In this document: in pieces, positions 1 through 6,716 of the stretch
Position numbering within the stretch: the first letter of the stretch is position 1
Layout: every line of letters starts with the position of its first letter
DNA from: DATGMS01 sp040905145
Lineage (GTDB): Bacteria; Bacteroidota; Bacteroidia; Cytophagales; Cyclobacteriaceae
Length of the DNA: 16,206 bases
Direction: 5' to 3'
Assembly (NCBI GenBank): GCA_040905145.1
Contig: JBBDSC010000219.1
Span: forward strand, 1-16,206
The notes under the pieces: model-generated
Databases searched by the model: none
Told to the model about the DNA's origin: nothing
The model's input: only the letters and a program-made list of their open reading frames with translations
Made by a program: the position numbers and the translations under genes

Positions 1-155
1 ATAAATGTTCAAAAGTGAGATAAAACGGTCAACGTTTTTTAGGCATAGACATCAACGGGCTGTCCACCGTTGACCGTCGACTGTGGACATTTTAAACAAT
101 TTAATGGCACAATAATGGATGCCCATTAATTGAAAACAAAAGTTAAAAACTGCCC
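1..155. repeat. Intergenic DNA with short inverted repeats
   Basis: No gene is visible here. CGGTCAACG (26-34) is the exact reverse complement of CGTTGACCG (68-76), and TGTCCAC (61-67) is the reverse complement of GTGGACA (83-89). The two pairs interleave, so they cannot all form one simple hairpin. Short GGTCAACGG/CCGTTGACC-type filler is common between Bacteroidota genes. There is no T-run typical of an intrinsic terminator, and I see no convincing promoter for the flavoprotein gene that follows. Confidence 0.45.
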
Positions 156-722
156 ATGTACCAACTAAAAATCATCTCATCCACTGTAAGACCAGGCAGA
201 AAAGGACCGATTGTAACCAATTGGATTGCTGAAAAAGCTAGAAACGATGGCAATTTCAATTTGGAGGTGCTGGATCTTAAAGCAATGAATCTACCCCTAA
301 TGGATGAACCCCTCCATCCCAGGTTCAAGAAATATGAACAGGAACATACCAAACAATGGAGTGCAAAAATTGAGGAAGCGGATGCGTTTATTTTTGTTAC
401 TGCCGAATATGACCATAACTATCCCGCACCATTAAGAAATGCCTTGGAGTTTCTCTACAGCGAATGGGGCTACAAAGCCGCAGGTATTGTAAGTTATGGT
501 GGAGTTTCGGCTGGAACCCGCGCAGCCAAAAGTTTGAGTGGCGATCTGACTACCTTTAGGATCGTTCCTTTAGTGGAGGCGGTGAACATCCCGTTTTTTA
601 CCGAGTTCATTAAAGATGGAAAGCTTGTCCCCAATGAAATTATGGATAAGGCCGCCGATACCCTGCTCAGGGAGCTGGCAAGGTGGACCAGAGGGATGAA
701 AGCCATCAGGGAAGATAAATAA
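156..722 (+). CDS. NADPH-dependent FMN reductase-like flavoprotein
   Basis: The 188-residue product has the flavodoxin-like fold of the NADPH-dependent FMN reductase family (PF03358). Near the N-terminus, after the first beta strand, is the phosphate-binding loop STVRPGRKG (residues 9-17). The flavin-contacting segment TAEYDHNYPAPLRNALEFLY (about 82-101) matches the family pattern PEYN..YP..LKNAID, and SYGGVSAG (about 113-120) is the third loop. Such enzymes reduce FMN or quinone/azo-type electron acceptors with NAD(P)H in the cytoplasm. There is no signal peptide, and length is normal. It appears to be a single-gene unit with over 500 bases before the next gene. The physiological acceptor cannot be told from sequence. 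Confidence 0.9.
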   Translation: MYQLKIISSTVRPGRKGPIVTNWIAEKARNDGNFNLEVLDLKAMNLPLMDEPLHPRFKKYEQEHTKQWSAKIEEADAFIFVTAEYDHNYPAPLRNALEFLYSEWGYKAAGIVSYGGVSAGTRAAKSLSGDLTTFRIVPLVEAVNIPFFTEFIKDGKLVPNEIMDKAADTLLRELARWTRGMKAIREDK

Positions 723-1227
723 CAGACAGGGATGCAGGAAAATTTTTTCACCACAGATTACCCAGATTCCCACAGATGTTTTAATTTAATCAATGTATAA
801 AACGCTTGATGAATTACAATTCTTTTTAATGTGTCCCAGCCTATGGAGGGTTCCAAACCCAATATGTTAAAAAACAACATTCACCTGCCTTGATTTCGGT
901 CAATATCATAGATAGTAGGCCAACCATTTTTTTCTATTGCCCATTAAGCTTACTTTTGTAAGCAAAATATTCCATTGTATATGGAAACCACTGTGGGTTT
1001 TAAGAAATGGGGTTATTCACCGATAAAAAATCGGGCAGGCATGTTCAAAAAGGAATAACCGCAAAGTGCCCAAAAGATTGCACAACGTACACGAGGATCT
1101 TTTGTGAAACTTTGTGCAGTCATTGCGCCCATGGTGGTAAAGAAAATTAACATTATAAAGGTATAATAAATACCTTTTATCCAACTTTGGCGGGACAAGT
1201 CAATGATTAATAAATCAATTAATACAT
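723..1227. other. 505-base gene-free region with degenerate repeats
   Basis: I see no convincing gene. The content is patchy filler. A degenerate tandem run of ACAGATT-like units lies at 751-778. GGGTTCCAAACCC (848-860) matches the centre of the hairpin at 15730-15758 read on the other strand. A CGCAAAG/TTTGTG-type stretch (about 1059-1128) includes TGCACAA (1079-1085) facing TTGTGCA (1112-1118). AAAGGTAT (1157-1164) and ATACCTTT (1170-1177) form an 8-bp palindrome about 50 bases before the LemA start. TACTTTTG (951-958) fits the -7 consensus TAnnTTTG, but no TTG lies at the usual spacing, so I do not call a promoter. Confidence 0.5.
751..778. repeat. Short degenerate tandem repeat (CCACAGATT-like)
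   Basis: Three adjacent units of 9-10 bases read CCACAGATTA, CCCAGATTC and CCACAGATG. This is filler of the kind scattered between Bacteroidota genes. No function can be assigned. Confidence 0.5.
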
Positions 1228-1818
1228 ATGAAAAAAGCGATTATTCCCATTCTCATTATCCTGGCTGTAGGTCTTTTAATCTATTCCCAGGCAGTGGGGA
1301 CCTACAACGAATTTGTTCAAACTGAAGAGACCATCAATGGACAATGGGCAGAAGTAGAAACACAATACCAGAGAAGGGCTGACTTAATACCAAACTTGGT
1401 AAGTACGGTAAAAGGATATGCGGATTTTGAACAGGAGACCCTTACAGAGGTTATCAATGCCAGGGCGAAGGCAACTTCAGTTAACCTCAATGCCGACAAC
1501 CTGACCCCTGAGAATATCGCTCAGTTCCAGCAAGCCCAAGATCAGTTGAGTGGCTCCTTGAGCAGGTTATTGGTCACAGTAGAGAAATATCCTGAATTAA
1601 AGGCCAATCAAAGCTTTTTGGACCTACAGGCACAGTTGGAAGGAACAGAAAATAGAATAGCTGTGGCAAGAAGGAATTTCAACCAGTCAGTCCAGGCCTA
1701 TAATTCCAACCTCCGCACCTTCCCCAACAGCGTATTTGCTGGATGGTATGGCTTTGATACCAAAGGTTATTTTGAAGCTGTCTCTGGAGCAGAAGATGCC
1801 CCCACAGTACAATTTTAG
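1228..1818 (+). CDS. LemA family protein
   Basis: The 196-residue product has one N-terminal membrane segment (about residues 4-22, IIPILIILAVGLLIYSQA) followed by the alpha-helical LemA domain (PF04011). The family hallmarks are present: YNEFVQTEETINGQWAEVE, the QYQRRADLIPNLV block, the helix with TLTEVINARAKA, and a late ENRIAVARRNFN helix. The topology is a short cytoplasmic end with the helical bundle outside. The biochemical role of LemA is not established. It often sits next to TPM-domain proteins, exactly as here, where the next gene starts 43 bases downstream and a second TPM gene follows. The start is well fixed because the membrane segment begins immediately. There is no Shine-Dalgarno site, as is usual in this phylum. 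Confidence 0.93.
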   Translation: MKKAIIPILIILAVGLLIYSQAVGTYNEFVQTEETINGQWAEVETQYQRRADLIPNLVSTVKGYADFEQETLTEVINARAKATSVNLNADNLTPENIAQFQQAQDQLSGSLSRLLVTVEKYPELKANQSFLDLQAQLEGTENRIAVARRNFNQSVQAYNSNLRTFPNSVFAGWYGFDTKGYFEAVSGAEDAPTVQF

Positions 1819-1861
1819 TAATTTACCAAAGCAAAAAAGATTCTTCTAACCCCACAGAACC

Positions 1862-2296
1862 ATGGCTGAAAAATTATTTTCCGAAGAAGAAAAGAAACGC
1901 ATCACCAATGCCATCGAAATGGCAGAAAAGGAAACCTCCGGAGAGATCCAGGTTCACCTTGAAAACCGTTGTAAGGAGGAGGTGCTGGATAGGGCTGTGG
2001 AAGTTTTTAAGTTGCTCAAGATGCATAAAACGGAATTGCGCAATGGAGTGCTCATTTATTTGGCCGTAAAAGATCATAAATTTGCCATCCTTGGTGATGC
2101 CGGGATAAACCAGGTTGTTCCTGATCATTTTTGGGATGACATCAAGGAAGAAATGGTAAAACATTTCAAAGAACATCATTTTACAGAAGGGTTATGTCTA
2201 GGAATAGAAATGGCGGCCCAACAGTTAAAGGCCCACTTTCCATATGACAAACACGGGGACGACAATGAACTCCCTGACGAAATTTCCTTCGGATAG
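1862..2296 (+). CDS. TPM domain protein, soluble single-domain form
   Basis: The 144-residue product contains only a TPM domain (TLP18.3/Psb32/MOLO-1 type, PF04536), with no signal peptide and no membrane segment. Typical features are SGEIQVHLENRC after the first helix, the hydrophobic strand GVLIYLAVKDHKFAILGD (about residues 62-79), GINQVVPDHFWDDIKEEM, and FTEGLCLGIEMAAQQL. The order LemA, TPM, TPM with a Gly-rich tail is frequent in Bacteroidota and the three genes are presumably one operon. The next gene starts 7 bases after this stop. The molecular function is unknown. The lack of an export signal sets it apart from its downstream paralogue and suggests action at the cytoplasmic face. 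Confidence 0.9.
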   Translation: MAEKLFSEEEKKRITNAIEMAEKETSGEIQVHLENRCKEEVLDRAVEVFKLLKMHKTELRNGVLIYLAVKDHKFAILGDAGINQVVPDHFWDDIKEEMVKHFKEHHFTEGLCLGIEMAAQQLKAHFPYDKHGDDNELPDEISFG

Positions 2297-2303
2297 AAAC
2301 ACT

Positions 2304-3101
2304 ATGAATAAACTACCCTTTATATTTCTTTTCCTTTTATTTTCCAATTTACCAACTTTTGCCCAAGAGGATTTCCCTCCCCGGCCTGATCCACCTCGCC
2401 TGGTCAACGATTTCACCAACACCTTGACGCCTTCGGAAGAAAATGCCCTTGAAGAAAAGCTGGTGGCATATAATGACAGTACTTCCACACAAATCAGTAT
2501 TGTGCTTTTAGGCTCGGTAGGACCTTATGACATCAGTGATTATACTTTCCAATTGGGAGATCAATGGGGTATTGGCAGAAAAGATAAGGAAAATGGCTTG
2601 CTGATTTTGGCTGCCATGGAAGATAGAAAGGTGTTTATGGCCACCGGTTACGGTCTAGAGGGAGCTGTTCCTGATGCGGTAACCAGAAGGATTGTAGATA
2701 ATGTAATTGTGCCCGCCTTTAAAGCAGAAAACTATTATGAAGGGCTAAACCAGGCTACAGATATGGTGATCAAATTGGCCGAGGGCGAATATGAAGCAGA
2801 AGAAGTTGCCACCAAAGGCAACAGCAGTGGTGCTATCTTCTTCCTCTTGTTTTTTATATTCATGTTTGTGATCTTGCCCCTTCTCAAAAACAGAAGTGAT
2901 AACAACAACCATATGGGAGGTAAGGGTAGGAAAGTTGATATCTTTACCACCATGATGCTCGCAGGTATGCTTGGTGGTAGAGGTGGCGGAGGCTTTGGTG
3001 GTTTCTCAGGTGGAGGTGGTTTCTCTGGCGGCGGCGGAGGCGGTTTTGGTGGCTTTGGGGGTGGAAGCTTTGGCGGCGGAGGCGCCGGAGGAAGCTGGTA
3101 G
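2304..3101 (+). CDS. TPM domain membrane protein with Gly-rich tail (YgcG-like)
   Basis: Starting at 2304 gives a 265-residue protein with a clean signal peptide, MNKLPFIFLFLLFSNLPTFA, cleaved before QEDFPPRP. An in-frame ATG at 2244 would add 20 polar residues before that signal and overlap the previous gene, so I reject it. After the signal come the TPM domain (about 35-180, including VNDFTNTLTPSEENALEEKL, STQISIVLLGSV, QLGDQWGIGRKDKENGLL and VFMATGYGLEGAVPD), a membrane helix (about 193-213), and a tail made almost only of Gly, Phe and Ser ending in GGAGGSW. This is the YgcG-like architecture. The TPM part should lie in the periplasm and the Gly-rich tail in the cytoplasm. It is the third gene of the LemA/TPM operon. 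Confidence 0.9.
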   Translation: MNKLPFIFLFLLFSNLPTFAQEDFPPRPDPPRLVNDFTNTLTPSEENALEEKLVAYNDSTSTQISIVLLGSVGPYDISDYTFQLGDQWGIGRKDKENGLLILAAMEDRKVFMATGYGLEGAVPDAVTRRIVDNVIVPAFKAENYYEGLNQATDMVIKLAEGEYEAEEVATKGNSSGAIFFLLFFIFMFVILPLLKNRSDNNNHMGGKGRKVDIFTTMMLAGMLGGRGGGGFGGFSGGGGFSGGGGGGFGGFGGGSFGGGGAGGSW

Positions 3102-3279
3102 CAGTGTTATGATCTTAAATCCTGTCAATTTTAGAATGGAACTGTGGAATAATGGAATGAAAGAACTTGGTATGATAAATTCCGTTGATGTTAGGAAAAT
3201 TGGATCGAGGCAGGGTTGCGCCATTCCATTATATTGCATATTTGAGTATTAGATGAGGTTTAAAATGATTGTCAAATCT

Positions 3280-4062
3280 ATGTTTCTCTCCATTGACGCA
3301 GGCAACTCGAACATCGTTTTTGGCTTTTTTGATTATAAGATATCCAAATGGAGCCATGAGATCCGAATAGATACAAGAAAGGGCATTACCTCTTTTGAAC
3401 TGGTTAAAAAGCTCAGTTTATTCTTTCTGGAGAATAATTTGAAGCCCGACAGGATTTCACAGATAGGTTTCAGTTCTGTGGTACCGGAAGTGGTTTCTCC
3501 CATTGAGGACTTTTGCCTTACATTTTTTGGGATTGAGCCCTATATGATCAATGGAAAAAGCTTTGAAAAGTTAAACGTAAGTACGACCCGTCCCAATGAA
3601 ATCGGAACCGACCTCATGGCCAATATTACTGCTGCTTATGACCACTTAAAAGAAGGCTGTATCATTGTGGATTTTGGCACAGCATTGACTTTCTCTGTAG
3701 TGGATGATAAAGGGGCCGTGATCGGGGTGAACATTGTGCCGGGATTAAAAACAGCCATAAAATCATTGTTCACAAATACCTCCAAACTACCGGAAGTAAA
3801 ACTGGAACTGCCGGAATCTGCCATCGGAAAAAACACTGTTCATGCGATTCAAGCCGGGGTACTTTATGGTTATGCTGGGTTGGTCAAGGGCATGCTCCAA
3901 AGCATCAGGGCAGAACTTAACCAGGATTTTAAAGTCATTGCCACTGGTGGGCTATCAAAGATTTTAACCCCTCTAAAAGATAGTTTTGATGAGGTAGACC
4001 AGAATTTGACCTTAAAAGGGATCAAGTTGATCACAGAAGCAAATCAACCCAAGATGGCTTGA
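3280..4062 (+). CDS. coaX: Type III pantothenate kinase
   Basis: CoaX phosphorylates pantothenate with ATP in the first step of coenzyme A synthesis, in the cytoplasm. From 3280 the protein has 260 residues, close to the family's usual length. The ASKHA-fold motifs are all visible: the phosphate loop SIDAGNSN (4-11), the GTD motif (109-111), DFGTALTFSVVD (131-142), NIVPGLKTA (about 149-157) and ATGGLS (about 227-232). In-frame ATGs also occur at 3253 and 3265. The 3265 start has GAGG six bases upstream, but homologues usually begin four to six residues before DxGN, which favours 3280. It appears to be transcribed alone or with the following DUF805 gene. Confidence 0.92.
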   Translation: MFLSIDAGNSNIVFGFFDYKISKWSHEIRIDTRKGITSFELVKKLSLFFLENNLKPDRISQIGFSSVVPEVVSPIEDFCLTFFGIEPYMINGKSFEKLNVSTTRPNEIGTDLMANITAAYDHLKEGCIIVDFGTALTFSVVDDKGAVIGVNIVPGLKTAIKSLFTNTSKLPEVKLELPESAIGKNTVHAIQAGVLYGYAGLVKGMLQSIRAELNQDFKVIATGGLSKILTPLKDSFDEVDQNLTLKGIKLITEANQPKMA

Positions 4063-4184
4063 TAAGCAAAAGAGGCTTAAAAATGAAGGGTATCGGGATG
4101 CTTTTTTGAATAAGTGTAATATCTGTAGTATATTGATTGGTAATTATTTCATTAACAGATCTTTTAAAATCCAATCAAAAAGCT

Positions 4185-4568
4185 ATGAATGCACAACCTA
4201 ATCCCTTTGAGGATTATTATTTGGATGTTTTGAAAAATAAATACGCCCTATTTACCGGCCGGGCCCGAAGAAGTGAATATTGGTATTTTACACTTTTTAA
4301 TATAATCGTATCGTTAGGTTTGGGCATGATAGATGCTTTTACCGGAATAGGTTTTTTAAGTTCCCTTTATGGATTGGCCGTTATTATTCCGAGCATTGTG
4401 GTAGGTATTCGAAGGCTGCATGACACCGGCAAGAGTGGATGGTGGCTACTCATTGCTTTGGTTCCATTCATTGGTTGGATCATCCTGATCTACTTTCTTA
4501 TACAGGATAGCCAGCCCCATGACAATCAATATGGGCCAAGTCCCGAAAGAACGCAAATTATTATATAA
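4185..4568 (+). CDS. DUF805 family small membrane protein
   Basis: The 127-residue product is a DUF805 protein (PF05656, YhaH/YhaI-like). It has the motif YALFTGRARRSEYWYFTLFN (about residues 20-39), a hydrophobic segment over about 40-70, VGIRRLHDTGKSGWW (about 72-86), and a last membrane helix over about 87-103, then QDSQPHDNQYGP, the typical D-x-x-x-NxYGP end. The function is unknown; it is an inner-membrane protein. A TTG at 4137 would add 16 residues, but the ATG at 4185 lies at the family's normal start. The 122 bases before it hold nothing I recognise. Confidence 0.9.
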   Translation: MNAQPNPFEDYYLDVLKNKYALFTGRARRSEYWYFTLFNIIVSLGLGMIDAFTGIGFLSSLYGLAVIIPSIVVGIRRLHDTGKSGWWLLIALVPFIGWIILIYFLIQDSQPHDNQYGPSPERTQIII

Positions 4569-4684
4569 TGGTCCTGTCTGATTGGATCATCTCTCAGCTA
4601 AACTTATCCCTATACGTCTTCCTGATGTTGATATTTTCTTCCACGTGAATCGATTTATCAATTATCGTTTAAGCAACGGTAGGA

Positions 4685-4742
4685 ATTTTGTACAAACTGA
4701 TAAGAAAGTATCAAAATGCTACCTGTTGATTTTTGAAATTTG
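4685..4742 (+). promoter_or_regulatory. Putative shared operator plus promoter (copy 1)
   Basis: Positions 4685-4719 align without gaps to 11841-11875 with 27 of 35 identical bases. The core reads GATAARAAAGTATCAAAAT. A -7-like GAAATTTG (4735-4742) lies 50 bases after the element's first base, the same offset as TATATTTA in the second copy. Both boxes match five of the six fixed bases of TAnnTTTG. The element would cover the -33 position, as expected for a site bound by an activator that touches RNA polymerase. GTACAAA and GTATCAAA inside it could be two half-sites about 18 bases apart. The AraC-family product of the gene at 10913-11782 is the obvious candidate to bind it; that link is inference. 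Confidence 0.45.
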
Positions 4743-4836
4743 TACCTGTTGCTAGATAAAAGCTGAAAGAAGATTTTATTATTTCCAAGAGATGGATCAA
4801 ATCTATAATTATGCTAATAATAATTAAACCTGGACC

Positions 4837-4911
4837 ATGCAAAATAAACCATACAAGATTACTCTTCTGGGCACCGGCCTGATCAATGGATATTTGGAAA
4901 TTGATTGTTAA
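4837..4911 (+). pseudogene. Truncated N-terminal stub of a Gfo/Idh/MocA oxidoreductase
   Basis: From ATG 4837 the frame reads MQNKPYKITLLGTGLI, then NGYLEIDC and a stop (24 codons). The first part matches the start of Gfo/Idh/MocA-type NAD(P)-dependent sugar oxidoreductases: a short polar lead, beta strand 1, and the GxGxIG dinucleotide loop. After GTGLI the expected glycine and family sequence are gone. This looks like a gene cut by a deletion immediately after the start of the Rossmann loop. The shared operator/promoter element lies 95 bases upstream, in the right place to have driven the intact gene. It could instead be a chance or leader peptide, but the match to a family expected in this kind of island makes a stub more likely. 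Confidence 0.55.
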
Positions 4912-4928
4912 GACTATTTATAGATTTG
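4901..4928 (+). promoter_or_regulatory. Weak Bacteroidota-type promoter for the SDR operon
   Basis: TTG (4901-4903) is followed after 17 bases by TAGATTTG (4921-4928), a perfect match to the -7 consensus TAnnTTTG. The usual spacing is near 19. The box ends 19 bases before the SDR start codon. It overlaps the end of the Gfo/Idh stub, so if real it may have appeared with the deletion. Confidence 0.3.
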
Positions 4929-4947
4929 AAACTTTTGTAACTTTTCA

Positions 4948-5727
4948 ATGCTCAACAATAAAAATATTGTTATTATAGGGGGGACTTCCGGAATTGGACT
5001 TTCGGCAGCAAAAGCATTTATCAAATATGGGGCAAAGGTGGTGGCCGTTGGCCGTAACCGGGAGACTTGCGAGAAAGCACAGCAGGAATTGGGGCCTTTG
5101 GGTTTGGTGTTCCCTGGAGATGCTACGCAGGAGGATACCGCTTCCCGCGCCATCGAACTGTGCCTGAAAGAATGGGGAAACTTCGATGGCCTGTATCATG
5201 TAGCAGGAGGGAGTGGCCGGAGAATGGGTGATGGTCCCTTACATGAAATTACGCTGGAAGGATGGAACAAAACCCTGGAGTTAAACCTAACTTCTGTCAT
5301 GCTTTCCAACAGGGCTGCAGTGAAAGCATTTTTGGACGCTGGAAAAGAGGGGACCATTTTGAACATGGGATCAGTTTTAGGTTTTTCACCCGCCCCTAAA
5401 TACTTTACCACACATACCTATGCCGCCGCCAAAGCTGCTATCATTGGACTTTCCAAATCCATGGCCGCCTATTATGCTAAAAACAATATACGTTTCAATG
5501 TGATCGCTCCCGCCTTGGTAGAAACCCCAATGGCCCAGCGTGCGGCCACTGATGCTGCCATTATAAATTATATCCAAACCAAACAACCTCTGGACGGAGG
5601 GAGAATTGGAAGGCCTGAAGATTTGGACGGAGCAGCCTGTTTTTTTATGTCTGAGCATTCCAAATTCACTACGGGACAAGTATTGGCAATAGATGGGGGC
5701 TGGGAAGTAAGTGAAGGACAAATTTAA
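4948..5727 (+). CDS. SDR family NAD(P)-dependent oxidoreductase
   Basis: A 259-residue classical short-chain dehydrogenase/reductase, cytoplasmic. The nucleotide loop GGTSGIG is at residues 11-17, followed by the NAG-like motif HVAGGSG (84-90). The catalytic tetrad is N113, S142, Y158 and K162 (YAAAK). The C-terminal substrate and cofactor region includes VIAPALVETPMAQR and the closing TGQVLAIDGGW. The cofactor-selecting end of beta strand 2 reads VVAVGRNRE, where an Arg two places after Gly often goes with NADP(H). The substrate is unknown; from its position first in a sugar-kinase/isomerase operon it probably oxidises or reduces a sugar or cyclitol. The next gene starts 13 bases after this stop, so the two are surely co-transcribed. 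Confidence 0.93.
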   Translation: MLNNKNIVIIGGTSGIGLSAAKAFIKYGAKVVAVGRNRETCEKAQQELGPLGLVFPGDATQEDTASRAIELCLKEWGNFDGLYHVAGGSGRRMGDGPLHEITLEGWNKTLELNLTSVMLSNRAAVKAFLDAGKEGTILNMGSVLGFSPAPKYFTTHTYAAAKAAIIGLSKSMAAYYAKNNIRFNVIAPALVETPMAQRAATDAAIINYIQTKQPLDGGRIGRPEDLDGAACFFMSEHSKFTTGQVLAIDGGWEVSEGQI

Positions 5728-5740
5728 AAAACAGGTAAGC

Positions 5741-6667
5741 ATGGCAACAGCTATAGGTATTGATTTAGGTGGCAACAATATAAAAGGGGTATTGCTGAAT
5801 GCTACAGGTGAGGTGATACACCAGGCTGTGCAGGCAACGGATCAAGAAACAACAGGAAGTAATGGTGACGGCCAGCTTTGGAAACAAACCGTATCCCAAA
5901 TGGTCCTGGAACTAAAATCCAAAAGCCCTAATGCGGTAGATACTATTGGATTAGCGGCTCCTGGGCTTCCTAATAAAACAAATTCGGCCATTCGGGTAAT
6001 GCCGGGAAGGCTGAATGGCCTGGAAAACCTTGAATGGGCAGAATACCTGAATGAAAAAGAAGTCCGGGTACTGAATGATGCACATGCTGCCCTGATAGCT
6101 GAGGCAAAATTCGGTGTGGGAAAAGGCATAAAAAACGTGATCATGTTAACCTTGGGAACGGGCGTTGGTGGAGGCATATTGATCAATGGTGAATTGTACC
6201 AGGGCAATTACCAGATGGCCGGCCACCTGGGCCACATGACATTGGATAGTAATAAAGAAGATCCTGGAATAACGGGCATGCCGGGAACACTGGAAAACGC
6301 AATTGGCGAGGCCACCATAGCAAGACGGTCTTTTGGGAGATTTCAATCAACCCCTGCCCTTGTAGAGGCCTATAAACAAGGAGCAACCTTCGCTACCTTT
6401 GTGTGGCTGGATTCAGTCCGTAAATTAGCCTTGGGACTATGTTCTCTATGTAATTTGCTTTCGCCCGATCTGATTATTTTAGGTGGGGGAATTACCAAAG
6501 CAGGGGATGCCCTCTATAAACCTTTGGCTGATTTTATGGAGGTGTATGAGTGGAGGAATGCCGGCAAAAGAACACCTGTGCAACAGGCATGCTTCAGCGA
6601 TATGGCCGGAGCAGTGGGTGCTGCCGGATTTGCCCTTAACATCGTTCCTTCAAATCAACAGGAGTAA
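5741..6667 (+). CDS. ROK family sugar kinase, non-canonical
   Basis: The 308-residue product begins MATAIGIDLGGNNIKG, the ROK phosphate-1 motif. A GTG at 5711 would extend it into the SDR gene and is less likely. Also present are the catalytic-base motif LNDAHAALIAEA (Asp113), the phosphate-2 loop LTLGTGVGGGILINGELY (137-154) and the adenosine loop IILGGGITKAGD. Two deviations stand out. The usual GExGH sugar-binding motif is GHLGH (161-165), with His162 in place of Glu. The zinc motif CxCGxxGCxE is GITGMPGTLE (176-185), with no cysteine. The fold is clearly ROK, and the ATP site is intact. The enzyme probably phosphorylates a sugar in the cytoplasm, but glucose is not a safe guess. Confidence 0.88.
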   Translation: MATAIGIDLGGNNIKGVLLNATGEVIHQAVQATDQETTGSNGDGQLWKQTVSQMVLELKSKSPNAVDTIGLAAPGLPNKTNSAIRVMPGRLNGLENLEWAEYLNEKEVRVLNDAHAALIAEAKFGVGKGIKNVIMLTLGTGVGGGILINGELYQGNYQMAGHLGHMTLDSNKEDPGITGMPGTLENAIGEATIARRSFGRFQSTPALVEAYKQGATFATFVWLDSVRKLALGLCSLCNLLSPDLIILGGGITKAGDALYKPLADFMEVYEWRNAGKRTPVQQACFSDMAGAVGAAGFALNIVPSNQQE

Positions 6668-6716
6668 GGAAACCTGCTTCCAAACAAAATAAAATTTAAA
6701 CTGCAATCCCATCAGT

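Larger units (their letters stand above)
4569..4947. other. 379-base promoter region carrying an operator candidate and a gene stub
   Basis: This stretch has no intact gene. It contains a 35-bp element (4685-4719) shared with the region before the epimerase gene at 11945, a -7-like box at 4735-4742, a truncated Gfo/Idh/MocA start (4837-4911) and a second promoter-like pair (4901-4928). TTTGTAC occurs twice (4687-4693 and 4739-4745), both followed later by a GATAA-like run. It therefore looks like the regulatory front of the sugar island, rearranged by a deletion. Confidence 0.5.

Noticed and set aside
1013..1198. A 61-codon minus-strand frame rich in hydrophobic residues
   Set aside because: It falls in repeat-like filler (GCAAAG/TTTGTG words), has no family resemblance or ribosome site, and the hydrophobic look comes from T-rich codons.
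2971..3252. A plus-strand frame rich in Ala, Val and Glu overlapping the Gly-rich tail of the TPM membrane protein
   Set aside because: It is a frame-shifted reading of the GGN repeats; the true frame has the signal peptide, domain and tail.
4137..4184. TTG-initiated extension of the DUF805 protein
   Set aside because: It adds 16 residues without family similarity; the ATG at 4185 fits the usual start.
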